A stretch of 64,000 nucleotides of DNA from Chitinophagaceae bacterium (GTDB lineage Bacteria; Bacteroidota; Bacteroidia; Chitinophagales; Chitinophagaceae). The DNA lies in NCBI GenBank assembly GCA_016715365.1, contig JADKAM010000001.1:744001-808000 (forward strand), given 5' to 3'. Positions 1-8,310 of the stretch are shown piece by piece; the first letter of the stretch is position 1; every line of letters starts with the position of its first letter. The notes under the pieces are model-generated. The model was given only the letters and a program-made list of their open reading frames with translations. It did not search any database and was not told where the DNA came from. The translations under genes were made by a program, and so were the position numbers.

Positions 1-1
1 T

Positions 2-1465
2 ACACTTTCAAGAGAAAAAGAACTCTTTACACCCCTTACACCCGATCATGTGGGCATGTATGTGTGTGGCCCAACAGTTTACAGTGATGTGCATTTGGGC
101 AACTGCCGCACATTTATTTCTTTCGATATTATTTACCGCTACCTGGTTTACCTGGGTTATAAGGTTCGGTATGTGCGTAACATTACCGATGCCGGCCACC
201 TGGAAGGTGACCGTGATGAAGGCGATGACAAATTCAGTAAACTGGCCCGCCTGCAGAAAGTAGAGCCAATGGAGATCGTTCAAAAATATACCGTGGGCTT
301 TCGTCATGTAATGCAGTTGCTGAATAATTTACCGCCATCTATTGAGCCAACAGCTACGGGGCACATTGCTGAGCAGATAGAAATTACCAAACAGATTTTA
401 GCCAACGGATACGCTTACGAAGTAAACGGCACTATTTATTTTGATGTAGAAAAATATAATAAAGAGCAACCGTACGGTATTCTTACCAACCGTAAAATGG
501 AAGACCTGCTGGAAGGAACAAGAGAACTGGGAGGACAGGACGAAAAACGTGGCCGCCTCGATTTTGCTTTATGGATTAAAGCAAAGCCCGAACACCTGAT
601 GCAATGGCCAAGCCCCTGGGGTATGGGTTTTCCGGGCTGGCATATTGAGTGCTCGGCCATGAGTGAAAAATATTTGGGAAAGAAATTTGACATACACGGC
701 GGTGGAATGGACCTGGCAGCCACGCATCATACCAATGAAATTGCACAAAGCCAGGCCTGTTATCATACCAGCCCGGCAAATTTCTGGATGCATACCAACA
801 TGCTTACGGTAAATGGCACCAGGATGAGCAAATCTTTAGGCAATGGATTTTTGCCCGAAGAATTATTTACCGGCAATCACCCGCTGTTGGAAAAAGCGTA
901 TGCACCCATGACGGTTCGTTTTTTCATGCTGCAAACACATTACCGCAGCACTTTGGATTTTAGCAACGAAGCCTTGCAGGCATCAGAAAAAGGATTGAAA
1001 AGATTGTGGGATGCTTACGAACTGCTGCAAAAATTTACAGCAAATAATGAAGCACCAACAGATGCTGAACTGGATGCTAAAGTAAACAGGCTGGTGAATG
1101 AGTTTGATGAATTTATGAACGACGATTTTAATACAGCCAAGGTTTTGGGAAATATGTTTGAACTGGTGCCGGTTATTAATTCGATAAAAGACGGATTGAT
1201 ACAGGCAGATGCAATTTCGGCTACAACGGTATCACTATTGCAGCAAAAATTTAAAGCTTACCTGGAAGATGTTTTTGGATTAAAAAACAGTGCTGCCAAT
1301 AACGATGTATTGAATGGAGTAATGGATCTGTTGATTGAGATCAGGAAAGAATCGAAAACTAAAAAAGATTTTGCTACCAGCGATAAAATAAGAAACCAGC
1401 TGGCGGCAATTGGCATTAATTTAAAAGATGAGAAAGGTGGAGAAATGAGCTGGGGGGTAAGTTAA
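2..1465 (+). CDS. cysS: Cysteinyl-tRNA synthetase, 5' end outside the window
   Basis: This class I aminoacyl-tRNA synthetase charges tRNA-Cys in the cytoplasm. The reading frame is open to the window edge, and residues before the GTG at position 50 (LFTPLTPDHVGMYVCGPTVY) match the usual CysRS N-terminus. The GTG is therefore internal and perhaps 8 to 12 codons are missing upstream. Visible signatures are CGPTVY with the first zinc cysteine (65-67), the HIGH motif as HLGN (92-103), the second zinc cysteine in HIECSAM (about 640-660), the HHTNEIAQ segment with His and Glu zinc ligands, and the KMSKS loop as RMSKS (821-835). The DALR-like C-terminal region is intact. A terminator follows directly. 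Identification is secure; only the start is unknown. Confidence 0.97.
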   Translation, partial: TLSREKELFTPLTPDHVGMYVCGPTVYSDVHLGNCRTFISFDIIYRYLVYLGYKVRYVRNITDAGHLEGDRDEGDDKFSKLARLQKVEPMEIVQKYTVGFRHVMQLLNNLPPSIEPTATGHIAEQIEITKQILANGYAYEVNGTIYFDVEKYNKEQPYGILTNRKMEDLLEGTRELGGQDEKRGRLDFALWIKAKPEHLMQWPSPWGMGFPGWHIECSAMSEKYLGKKFDIHGGGMDLAATHHTNEIAQSQACYHTSPANFWMHTNMLTVNGTRMSKSLGNGFLPEELFTGNHPLLEKAYAPMTVRFFMLQTHYRSTLDFSNEALQASEKGLKRLWDAYELLQKFTANNEAPTDAELDAKVNRLVNEFDEFMNDDFNTAKVLGNMFELVPVINSIKDGLIQADAISATTVSLLQQKFKAYLEDVFGLKNSAANNDVLNGVMDLLIEIRKESKTKKDFATSDKIRNQLAAIGINLKDEKGGEMSWGVS

Positions 1466-1485
1466 AATTAGTGATTAGGTATTAT

Positions 1486-1517
1486 AAAAAGCTGTTCTGC
1501 AAAGAGCAGCTTTTTTA
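1486..1517 (+). terminator. Rho-independent terminator of cysS
   Basis: The arms GCTGTTCT (1491-1498) and AGAGCAGC (1503-1510) pair over 8 bp with one G-U pair around a GCAA loop. Six T follow. It lies 21 bases after the cysS stop. Confidence 0.85.
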
Positions 1518-1628
1518 TTTGGCGGTAAAAATTAAACAGTTCACACCCTTTTTTGAACAGTTTACTCCCTGATCCAAATCCATAGCTTTTATTTTCTGTT
1601 AAAGAACAAATAACCAAAAACAATTAAA

Positions 1629-2588
1629 ATGAAAACAACATTGAAAAGCATTTTATTTACTGCCCTGTCTGGAGCAGTTATCAGTTTATCTTCCTGCAAT
1701 AAGGATGATGATCCAATTATAACAAATACAATAACCGATGTGGTGGTTGCTTCAGCAAGTTTTAGCGTGCTGGAAGAAGCGGTAGTAAAAGCCAACCTGG
1801 CAACTACCTTAAGCGGTACCGGCCCCTTTACTGTATTTGCACCGGATAATACAGCTTTTGCCAATGCTGGTATAACCTCTGCCACCGTTGCTTCGTTAAG
1901 TTCAACACAGTTGAGCGATCTGCTGCTCTATCACACTATTGGTTCAAAAATTCTGGCAGCCGATGTACCGGCAGGTCCCAATGCCAAGGTAATTACAGCC
2001 GGTGGCGATTCGGTATTTGTTACCAAAAACGCATCGGGGGTTTATGTAAATGGTATTAAAGTGGCCGTAGCAGATATAGCTGCAGACAACGGGGTTATTC
2101 ACCAGTTATCAAAAGCTTTAAACAAGCCATCTGGTAATATTGTAGCCACCGCACAGGCAGCAGGCTCCGGACTTGATTCCCTGGTGAAAGCAATTGTAAG
2201 AGCAAACAATGCACCAGGCGGAGACCCTGCATTAATTGCTACATTAAGCTCGGCAACACTAACCGTTTTTGCTCCATCCAATGCAGCATTTACACAATTG
2301 CTTACAGCACTGGGCACCAATGATATCAACAATATTCCGGTGGCAACATTGCTGGCTGTATTAAGATATCATGTTGTTGGCGGAAGGGCTTTCTCCTCTG
2401 ACCTTGCAAACGGCAACCTGGCAATGCTTGCCGGAGGAAATACCACCATCAATTTAACCAACGGCGCAGGCGGCGGCCCAACTATTAAAGGAAATGGCAA
2501 TGGCGCCAATGCATCAAACATAATTGGTACTAATGTAATGTGCCGCAATGGTGTCGTTCATGTAATAGACAGGGTTTTATTGCCATAA
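1629..2588 (+). CDS. Lipoprotein with two fasciclin (FAS1) domains
   Basis: The 319-residue protein is predicted to be a cell-surface or periplasmic lipoprotein. The N-terminus has a basic and hydrophobic signal followed by the lipobox-like LSSC at residues 20-23, then an acidic linker (NKDDDP) of the kind found on exported Bacteroidota lipoproteins. Two FAS1 domains follow at about residues 36-165 and 172-319. Each has the FTVFAPDNTAF/LTVFAPSNAAF box, a YH motif (LLYHTIG, LRYHVVG) and a closing NGVIH/NGVVHVID segment. FAS1 domains usually mediate adhesion; the ligand cannot be told from sequence. It is probably monocistronic. Confidence 0.93.
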   Translation: MKTTLKSILFTALSGAVISLSSCNKDDDPIITNTITDVVVASASFSVLEEAVVKANLATTLSGTGPFTVFAPDNTAFANAGITSATVASLSSTQLSDLLLYHTIGSKILAADVPAGPNAKVITAGGDSVFVTKNASGVYVNGIKVAVADIAADNGVIHQLSKALNKPSGNIVATAQAAGSGLDSLVKAIVRANNAPGGDPALIATLSSATLTVFAPSNAAFTQLLTALGTNDINNIPVATLLAVLRYHVVGGRAFSSDLANGNLAMLAGGNTTINLTNGAGGGPTIKGNGNGANASNIIGTNVMCRNGVVHVIDRVLLP

Positions 2589-2611
2589 AAAAAATTGAAA
2601 TACCAATAATT

Positions 2612-2651
2612 ACATCAGCGGTGAACAATTTTTAATTTTCACCGTTGATGT
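2612..2651. repeat. Inverted repeat over the possible start of the histidine kinase
   Basis: ACATCAGCGGTGAA (2612-2625) pairs with TTCACCGTTGATGT (2638-2651), 14 bp with one G-U pair and a 12-base AT-rich loop. It lacks a T-run after the stem. It covers the TTG (2645) and ATG (2648) start candidates of the next gene, which argues for the ATG at 2672. It could be a weak terminator of the fasciclin gene or an operator-like site. Confidence 0.6.
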
Positions 2652-2671
2652 TATGTAATGCACCAGCAATT

Positions 2672-3700
2672 ATGTTTACACACCGGTTAAGATATTTATT
2701 CATTTTAGGTCTGGCTGTTTATACTTATTTAAATACTGTGCTTTGCGAAGTGTATAAGTATTTTAACATTGGTATAGAATGGTACTATGCTTTTGGGACT
2801 ATTACCATGGTAACCCTGTGTATTTGGGAGGGCAGCCGTTTGCTGGAACCGGGTTTTCAAAAGAGGCTCAATACGGTAAAGAATAAGGTTAATATACTGA
2901 TACTTTTTTTTATTGCAGGAGGCGTTTTAACCACCCTGCTTACTGCAGGCATTGTGTTTTTGGTGAGCATGGTTTTACACAAACACAGTTTTGCAGAAAC
3001 CGTTATGCCACTCAAGTTAAACCTGATTTATGCCTGGCTGGCCAACCTGCTTTTTCACCTGCTTAATGCCATTATGTTTTATTTTACCGAGTATAAAACA
3101 AAACTGGTTGAAGCCGAATCTTTAAAAATAATGACAGCGCAGGCTGAGTTACAATTGGTAAAAAGCCAGATAAATCCCCACTTTTTATTCAATAACCTCA
3201 ACGTGCTCTCGGCGCTGGTAATGAAAAATACCGGCGAAGCAAACCGGTTTATAGAAGAGTTCTCAAAAGTATTCCGGTACATTTTAAATAACCATGATAA
3301 AGAACTGGTAGATATTAAAACCGAACTGAATTATATCAAACCATATATATTTTTATTGCAGAAAAGGTTTGCAGAGGGTTTGCATATTGAAGTGAATATA
3401 CCGGAAGACAAAGAACGGTTTTACATTATACCTGCATCGTTGCAAATGCTTATTGAAAATGCCATCAAGCATAATATTGTAAGCAAAAGCCGTCCACTCC
3501 ATATTGATGTGCATGTTAACGGCAGCAACACCCTTGTTGTTACCAATAACTTACAGCTCAGGGAGTCAGTTGATAACTCAACACGGATTGGCCTGAACAA
3601 TATCATTAAACGATACATGCTGGTAAGCGGCAGGCAGGTAGAAGTGCATAAAGACGATGAAGCTTTTACTGTTACATTACCATTGCTCACTTTAAATTAA
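2672..3700 (+). CDS. LytS-type sensor histidine kinase (His_kinase family)
   Basis: This membrane sensor kinase is predicted to phosphorylate the LytTR regulator encoded 8 bases downstream. From the ATG at 2672 it is 342 residues; the frame also allows TTG 2645 and ATG 2648. The N-terminal half has about four hydrophobic segments and no recognisable extracellular sensor domain. A short coiled region (AELQLVKSQ) leads into the H-box QINPHFLFNNLN, with the phospho-accepting His at residue 170. The N-box LIENAIKHN (around 3450) and an IGLNNI G-box complete a HATPase-like C-terminus. The arrangement is typical of the PF06580 kinases common in Bacteroidota. The stimulus is unknown. Confidence 0.9.
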   Translation: MFTHRLRYLFILGLAVYTYLNTVLCEVYKYFNIGIEWYYAFGTITMVTLCIWEGSRLLEPGFQKRLNTVKNKVNILILFFIAGGVLTTLLTAGIVFLVSMVLHKHSFAETVMPLKLNLIYAWLANLLFHLLNAIMFYFTEYKTKLVEAESLKIMTAQAELQLVKSQINPHFLFNNLNVLSALVMKNTGEANRFIEEFSKVFRYILNNHDKELVDIKTELNYIKPYIFLLQKRFAEGLHIEVNIPEDKERFYIIPASLQMLIENAIKHNIVSKSRPLHIDVHVNGSNTLVVTNNLQLRESVDNSTRIGLNNIIKRYMLVSGRQVEVHKDDEAFTVTLPLLTLN

Positions 3701-3708
3701 AGCCGGCC

Positions 3709-4470
3709 ATGAATATTTTAATAGTTGAAGACGAACAACTGGCACAGGAAAGGCTGCAGCTGTTGATAAAGGCTTACGACCCTGCCATAAATATTGTTGG
3801 CTGCCTGGAGAGTGTAGAAGAAACAGTTAACTGGTTTAATACAAAACCCCATCCAGACCTGATTTTACTGGATATACATTTATCAGATGGACAAAGCTTT
3901 GAAATCTTTAAACGTGTCCAAACACCCAAGCCCATCATCTTCATTACTGCATACGAAAATTATGCGGTAGATGCTTTTCGGCTGTTCAGTATTGATTATA
4001 TACTTAAACCGGTTACTGCCGAAGCATTGGCAGCAGCTATTAATAAATACAAAAGTCTGTCGGATATTTTTACGCCGGCCGACTACCGTTTATTGATGGA
4101 GCAGTTGAAAGATACAACTTCAACAAATTACCGAAACCGCTTTTTGGCCAAAGTAGGGCAACGCCTGTTTTTTATACCTGCCGGCGATGTGGCATATTTT
4201 GCTGCCGATAATAAAATAGTTTTTTTAATAGACCGGGAGGGAAACCGCTTTGTAATTAACAGCACCATGGAAAAACTGGAAACCGAGCTGAATCCAAAGG
4301 ATTTTTTCAGACTGAACAGAAAAATAATAATTCATGCCGATGCTATTGACCAGATAAAGCCTTACCACAGCAACCGCCTGAAATTGCAGGTAAAAGGCGT
4401 ACCTGCATCAGAAGAAATCATCATCAGCCGGGAAAGAGTAGCCGATTTTAAACAATGGGCAGATGCCTGA
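3709..4470 (+). CDS. LytTR-family response regulator
   Basis: This 253-residue DNA-binding regulator pairs with the upstream kinase. The receiver domain (residues 1-120) has the acidic pair E7-D8, phospho-acceptor D55 in LILLDIHLSDG, the conserved Thr in IFITAYENYA and the Lys in YILKPV. A LytTR domain occupies about residues 140-250, with the RFLAKVGQRLFFIP entry strand and a FFRLNRKIIIH segment. The close spacing implies one transcript. The stop lies in a short run of ATCTG-containing heptamers that also forms an imperfect hairpin (about 4455-4485). Target promoters are unknown. Confidence 0.94.
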   Translation: MNILIVEDEQLAQERLQLLIKAYDPAINIVGCLESVEETVNWFNTKPHPDLILLDIHLSDGQSFEIFKRVQTPKPIIFITAYENYAVDAFRLFSIDYILKPVTAEALAAAINKYKSLSDIFTPADYRLLMEQLKDTTSTNYRNRFLAKVGQRLFFIPAGDVAYFAADNKIVFLIDREGNRFVINSTMEKLETELNPKDFFRLNRKIIIHADAIDQIKPYHSNRLKLQVKGVPASEEIIISRERVADFKQWADA

Positions 4471-4487
4471 TCTGTAATCTGCCGGTT
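4455..4487. repeat. Short heptamer run and imperfect hairpin at the lytTR stop
   Basis: Units of period 7 (GATGCCT, GATCTGT, AATCTGC) run across the stop codon. GGCAGAT and ATCTGCC can pair around a 12-base loop. Compare the clearer heptamer arrays at 16800-16862 and 39831-39858. Confidence 0.4.
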
Positions 4488-4524
4488 TGAAAAATAATGC
4501 AGAACTTAGGGCAAATTAATTGCC

Positions 4525-5136
4525 ATGCAGCATATAACCCACCTTTCCAAAGACAAAAAACTTAAAAAAATAATTGAGCTGCAGGAGCCATTTGTTTTGG
4601 CAAAAAGAAAAAATGTTTACCTGCATTTGTGTAATTCCATCATGAGCCAGCAACTGAGTACCAAAGTGGCTGATGTTTTTCAAAAGCGATTCATCAATTT
4701 ATACAATACTAAAAATCCAACAGCCGCACAAATAGCGGCAACGCCTTTTGAAACTTTAAGAGGCATTGGTTTAAGCAATGCCAAGGCTAATTATGTTTTA
4801 AACGTGTGCAATTTTTTTATTGAAGAAAAGATCACCGATGCAAAGCTGTATAAAATGAGCAATGAAGAACTGATCAAATATCTTACCCAAATAAAAGGCA
4901 TTGGCCAATGGACGGTGGAAATGGTTTTAATGTTCACCCTTGGCCGTGAAGATGTTTTTGCGGTGGATGATCTGGGTATACAACAGGCCATTTGTAAACT
5001 CTACCATATTGATGCTTCCGGTAAAAAAGCAATGAAAGAAAAAATGCTTGTAGTTTCAAAAAAGTGGAGCCCGTATAGAACTTATGCCTGCCGGTATTTG
5101 TGGGGATGGAAGGATAATACCCCATCCACACCCTAG
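4525..5136 (+). CDS. DNA-3-methyladenine glycosylase II-like (HhH-GPD, AlkA family)
   Basis: This base-excision repair glycosylase removes alkylated purines from DNA. At 203 residues it is a compact form lacking the N-terminal domain of E. coli AlkA. Helical residues 40-110 carry the MSQQLSTKVA segment. A helix-hairpin-helix follows (LTQIKGIGQWTVEM, about residues 115-130), then the GPD loop with an Asp pair at D148-D149 (AVDDLGIQ), one of which is the expected catalytic Asp. The YRTYACRYLW C-terminal helix is typical. The gene is convergent with the next one, and the two stop codons share bases (CTAG). A Tag-type glycosylase is encoded elsewhere in the window (17210-17758). Confidence 0.92.
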   Translation: MQHITHLSKDKKLKKIIELQEPFVLAKRKNVYLHLCNSIMSQQLSTKVADVFQKRFINLYNTKNPTAAQIAATPFETLRGIGLSNAKANYVLNVCNFFIEEKITDAKLYKMSNEELIKYLTQIKGIGQWTVEMVLMFTLGREDVFAVDDLGIQQAICKLYHIDASGKKAMKEKMLVVSKKWSPYRTYACRYLWGWKDNTPSTP

Positions 5137-5642
5137 AGATGTAAAATAGCTACGATTTCCTCCAGGTATTTTTTATCTGTTTCATCAAACTGATCAAGTT
5201 CAGTAGCGTCTACATCCAGCACACCAATAACTTCCCCGTTTTTAATAAGAGGGACAACAATTTCAGATCTTGATAAACTGCTGCAGGCAATATGGCCGGG
5301 AAATTTTTCTACATCTGGTACGATCAAAGTTGCTGCATTTTGCCAGGCTGCCCCGCAAACCCCACGGCCTTTTTTAATCCTGGTACAGGCAACCGGCCCC
5401 TGGAATGGGCCAAGAACCAATTCTGTTTCTGCATCCTGTGCGGTGCCGAAAGATTTTGAACCGGGCTTAACTAAATAAAAACCCACCCAAAGCCAGCCGA
5501 ACTGCTCTTTAAGTGCTGCACTTATATTGCCAAGATTTGCTACCAGGTCAGGTTCTCCTTCAAGCAACGCTTTTATTTGAGGAATGAGTGATTGATAAAC
5601 TTCGGCTTTGCTGCCTTGTATAATAGTTAAGTCTTCTGCCAT
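5133..5642 (-). CDS. Free methionine-(R)-sulfoxide reductase (GAF domain)
   Basis: This 169-residue single-GAF-domain enzyme reduces free Met-R-sulfoxide to Met using thioredoxin. The three catalytic cysteines of the fRMsr family are present: C86 (GPVACTRI), C96 (GRGVCGAAW) and C120 (GHIACSSLS). SEIVVPL and GVLDVDA motifs follow. An extra loop, PGSKSFGTAQDAE (about residues 60-72), separates YLVK from ELVLGPFQGP, where homologues usually run straight through. The peptide resembles translations of a dispersed repeat I recall from Bacteroidota proteins. Transcription probably starts at the ATG, because the -7 box TATATTTG ends four bases before it. Confidence 0.92.
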   Translation of the reverse strand: MAEDLTIIQGSKAEVYQSLIPQIKALLEGEPDLVANLGNISAALKEQFGWLWVGFYLVKPGSKSFGTAQDAETELVLGPFQGPVACTRIKKGRGVCGAAWQNAATLIVPDVEKFPGHIACSSLSRSEIVVPLIKNGEVIGVLDVDATELDQFDETDKKYLEEIVAILHL

Positions 5643-5654
5643 GGGGCAAATATA
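5640..5654 (-). promoter_or_regulatory. Probable leaderless promoter of the fRMsr gene
   Basis: On the minus strand the sequence reads TATATTTGCCCCATG. TATATTTG (5654 to 5647) fits the Bacteroidota -7 consensus TAnnTTTG exactly. Only four bases separate it from the start codon, so the transcript would begin at or next to the ATG. No clear -33 TTTG was seen. Confidence 0.65.
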
Positions 5655-5701
5655 CTAAAGAAGAAACTTGGGTTTTACCACTAAGGCCATAAAGGATTTT
5701 T

Positions 5702-5759
5702 CACAAAGAACACAAGGAAAGCCTTAGTGAACTTTGTGTTTTCCTTAGTGCTCTTTGTG
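5702..5759. repeat. Imperfect inverted repeat, dispersed-repeat type
   Basis: CACAAAGAACACAAGGAAA (5702-5720) is the near-perfect complement of 5740-5759 (TTTCCTTAGTGCTCTTTGTG). The right arm encodes the last codons of the CYTH gene. Similar CACAAAG-rich sequences occur dispersed in Bacteroidota intergenic regions (recalled, not searched). It may also terminate the minus-strand CYTH transcript. Confidence 0.55.
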
Positions 5760-6272
5760 GTTAGATAATATCATATCACTGTAAGAAACTGAACAAAAAT
5801 CTTCGGCAGTAATACCAAGCAACGCAGCATATGCATCGCACTGCGCCTGTAATTTTTCTTTGCCGATGCTGCCATCTTTATCAATGGCTTCTACTTCAAC
5901 AAAAGTTCCCAGGCCTTCTACGGTATCAAAATGAAATTTTACATTGTCAATAAAATAGATCCTGCGCCTTTTATCAACCACGGCTTTTATGCCCAAAGTT
6001 TTTACCAGTATTTCTTTCAGTGTTTTATCCGGCTGATGTTGATACAGCAAAACATGACTTGATTTGGCACCTGCAAAATCTTCCCGTTCGTAATGTATGA
6101 GCGCATTTTCAATATTGCCCTCACGCAATTTTAATCTGCCAACGGCTACATTAAAGTAGGTGTCAACCTGGTGATCTTCACCAATAAATAAAGGGCGCTG
6201 CTTTAGAAACAAATTTTCCTGTTCTGTAAGTTTATTTGTTTTTGCTTTAAATTCGATGTTGAGTATTGACAT
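5745..6272 (-). CDS. CYTH-domain protein (class IV adenylate cyclase/ThTPase-like)
   Basis: CYTH proteins form a beta-tunnel that binds triphosphorylated substrates with metal ions. Members include class IV adenylate cyclases, thiamine triphosphatases and inorganic triphosphatases. This 175-residue protein opens with an acidic/basic IEFKAKT strand, a variant of the ExExK signature. Alternating basic and acidic strands follow (GRLKLREGN, IHYERED, VDKRRRIYFIDNVKFHFDTVEGLGTFVEVEA). The closing helix and YSDM segment are typical. Substrate cannot be assigned from sequence; triphosphatase activity is at least as likely as cAMP synthesis. The last few codons overlap an inverted repeat, so the original C-terminus may have been altered. 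Confidence 0.85.
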   Translation of the reverse strand: MSILNIEFKAKTNKLTEQENLFLKQRPLFIGEDHQVDTYFNVAVGRLKLREGNIENALIHYEREDFAGAKSSHVLLYQHQPDKTLKEILVKTLGIKAVVDKRRRIYFIDNVKFHFDTVEGLGTFVEVEAIDKDGSIGKEKLQAQCDAYAALLGITAEDFCSVSYSDMILSNHKEH

Positions 6273-6284
6273 GGGGCGAAGTTA
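6270..6284 (-). promoter_or_regulatory. Probable leaderless promoter of the CYTH gene
   Basis: The minus strand reads TAACTTCGCCCCATG. The -7 box TAACTTCG (one mismatch to TAnnTTTG) ends four bases before the ATG. The same TAnnTTYG-CCCC-ATG layout occurs at 5640-5654 and 23795-23809. Confidence 0.55.
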
Positions 6285-6352
6285 GGACGCGGACGCAAAA
6301 TAAAAATTTCTGAATAATAAATTATTTCTTCATTTGAAACTAAATCCTGCTT

Positions 6353-6862
6353 ATGGCTTTAAAACAAATTCCGCTAAAGAAAAGACCGGTTGATATTGCT
6401 TTGGTCGTTTTCTTTATCATCAATTTTTTCTTTATCACTTACATGATTGATGTGGAGCAACTGGTAATTGCCGATACCAACAATTTTAAATACCCGGTAT
6501 GGCCACCCCAATGGCTGGTTGACCTGGTGCATTGGTACGGAAAGAATTTTGATCCGGTGCTGATGGCAAGGCCGGCCTGGTGGCGGGCAACTATCTGGAT
6601 AGACAGTTTATTCTTTGGGCCATTTTATGCCGTTGCTGTTTATGCTTTTATAAAAGGTAAGAACTGGATCAGGTTTGGTGCCATCATCTGGGCCTCTGTA
6701 ATGCTTACCAATGTATCTATTATTTTGTTTGAAGAAATAAACGGGCAACATGCAACACCCGAATTAGGCAGGGTACTGATGGCCAATGCAGCCTGGGTAA
6801 TTTTTCCGGTGATTGTTTTATACCGCATGTGGAGATCGGTACATCCTTTTACTGAAGAATAA
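6353..6862 (+). CDS. EXPERA-domain (TMEM97/emopamil-binding-like) membrane protein
   Basis: The 169-residue protein has four predicted membrane segments (about 14-34, 88-105, 109-130 and 140-158). Its pattern fits the EXPERA fold of TMEM97/sigma-2 receptor and sterol isomerase relatives: RPVDIALVVFFIINF at the start, then YPVWPPQWLVDLVHWYGKNFDPVLMARPAWWRA with the aromatic DPxxxxxPxW motif, and FIKGKNWIRFGAIIW. Eukaryotic members bind sterols or catalyse sterol double-bond shifts; bacterial functions are unknown. It lies 54 bases upstream of a Tat-exported flavin oxidase on the same strand, so co-transcription is possible. The family call rests on recalled motifs. Confidence 0.75.
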   Translation: MALKQIPLKKRPVDIALVVFFIINFFFITYMIDVEQLVIADTNNFKYPVWPPQWLVDLVHWYGKNFDPVLMARPAWWRATIWIDSLFFGPFYAVAVYAFIKGKNWIRFGAIIWASVMLTNVSIILFEEINGQHATPELGRVLMANAAWVIFPVIVLYRMWRSVHPFTEE

Positions 6863-6916
6863 TTTTTGTACTTGCAAATACCGTTTTAAGTTTAGATATT
6901 ACACAAAACTAATTTT

Positions 6917-8278
6917 ATGCTCTCACGTAGAAAATTTATACGCAACGTTGCGCTTGGTGGTGGTGGTCTTTTATTGGGTGCCGAAGCTTTCGGCAATTTT
7001 GTAATCGGCAAAAAACCAAAAGTAATCATCATTGGTGCCGGATTTGCCGGCCTTACCGCAGCGTATAAATTGCATCAGCGAAAAATTGATTTTGTAATTC
7101 TGGAAGCCAGGAACCGCATTGGTGGCCGGGTCTTCAGTCATACGATTGATGCAGATGAAAAACTGGTGGTGGAACTCGGCGGCGAATGGGTTGGCAATTC
7201 GCACAAACGAATGATTGAATTATGTGATGAATTTAAACTGACGTTGTTTGATAATTACATGAATTCGCGGCTTATTTATAAAGGCGAATATTTTGATAAA
7301 GGTAAATGGGGTTTTTCTGCTGCATGGGAAAAGAAATTTGAGCAGATGAAGGCCGATTATAGAAAACTGAGTGATGCAGGCGCAAAGAAATTAGACAAGA
7401 TTGACTTCTGGCGTCACCTGGTTAACAATGGCTGCGATGGCAAAGACCTTGAGCTGAAGGAGTTACTTGACAGTACTGATTTTGGTGAAAGCCTGCGCCA
7501 TGTGAGTGCTTACGCCGCCATTGCGGAATATGCCGACAGTGATAACACGAATGAAATGGATAAGAAAATAAAAGGAGGAAACGACCGCCTGGCCTATGCT
7601 TTAAAAGATGCTATTGGAGAAGATAAAATTAAACTGCAACACAAAGTGCAAAAGATTGAGCAGGGAGCTAAAGTAAAAGTTACCTGTACGGGTGGGCAGG
7701 TATTTGATGGAGATTTTATCATTTGTACTATACCCACTTTTAGCGCTAAAAAAATAAACTGGATACCGGCATTGCCTGCCGATACCCAACTGGCCATGAA
7801 TGAATTGCAATATGCCCGCATCAATAAAAACGCCTCGCTCTACAGCGAACGCTTCTGGAAAGATGAGAGTTTTGATCTGGTAACAGATATGCCGGGCCAT
7901 TATTTTTACCATGCCACCAAGGATCAGCCTTCTAAAAAAGGTGTATTGATATCCTATGCCATTGGTGATAAAGCTCCGGTGGTAGCCACACAAACTGATA
8001 CATGGCGGGCCGATATGATCAACATGAGCCTGAAGCCTGCCTTTGGTGATACCAAACAGTTGTTGGTAAAACAGGAAGATTACTATTGGGGAGCTGACGA
8101 ATACTCAAAAGGTGCTTATGCCATGTATGGCGTAGGGCAATGGTTTGGTATACGGCCAATTCTGCTGCGGCCTTTCCTTCGTACACATTTTGCCGGTGAA
8201 CATTTATCAGATGCCTGGCAGGGTTTTATGGAAGGGGCAATTGAGACGGGGGAAGCAGCAGCAGCTTTAATCAAATAA
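6917..8278 (+). CDS. Tat-exported flavin amine oxidase family protein
   Basis: This FAD-dependent oxidoreductase of the monoamine oxidase superfamily is 453 residues long. The N-terminus carries a twin-arginine signal (SRRKFIRN followed by a glycine-rich hydrophobic stretch), implying folded export. The dinucleotide-binding GAGFAGLTAAYKL starts at about residue 39, with LEARNRIGGR about 25 residues later, and the C-terminal FAD segment is GEHLSDAWQGFMEGAIETGE. ELGGEWVG fits the amine oxidase flavin site. The substrate is unknown; amines or other amino compounds are likely. It could be co-transcribed with the upstream EXPERA gene. Confidence 0.9.
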   Translation: MLSRRKFIRNVALGGGGLLLGAEAFGNFVIGKKPKVIIIGAGFAGLTAAYKLHQRKIDFVILEARNRIGGRVFSHTIDADEKLVVELGGEWVGNSHKRMIELCDEFKLTLFDNYMNSRLIYKGEYFDKGKWGFSAAWEKKFEQMKADYRKLSDAGAKKLDKIDFWRHLVNNGCDGKDLELKELLDSTDFGESLRHVSAYAAIAEYADSDNTNEMDKKIKGGNDRLAYALKDAIGEDKIKLQHKVQKIEQGAKVKVTCTGGQVFDGDFIICTIPTFSAKKINWIPALPADTQLAMNELQYARINKNASLYSERFWKDESFDLVTDMPGHYFYHATKDQPSKKGVLISYAIGDKAPVVATQTDTWRADMINMSLKPAFGDTKQLLVKQEDYYWGADEYSKGAYAMYGVGQWFGIRPILLRPFLRTHFAGEHLSDAWQGFMEGAIETGEAAAALIK

Positions 8279-8310
8279 GTTTGAAACATTTCCCCTGGTG
8301 TAAAAACTTT

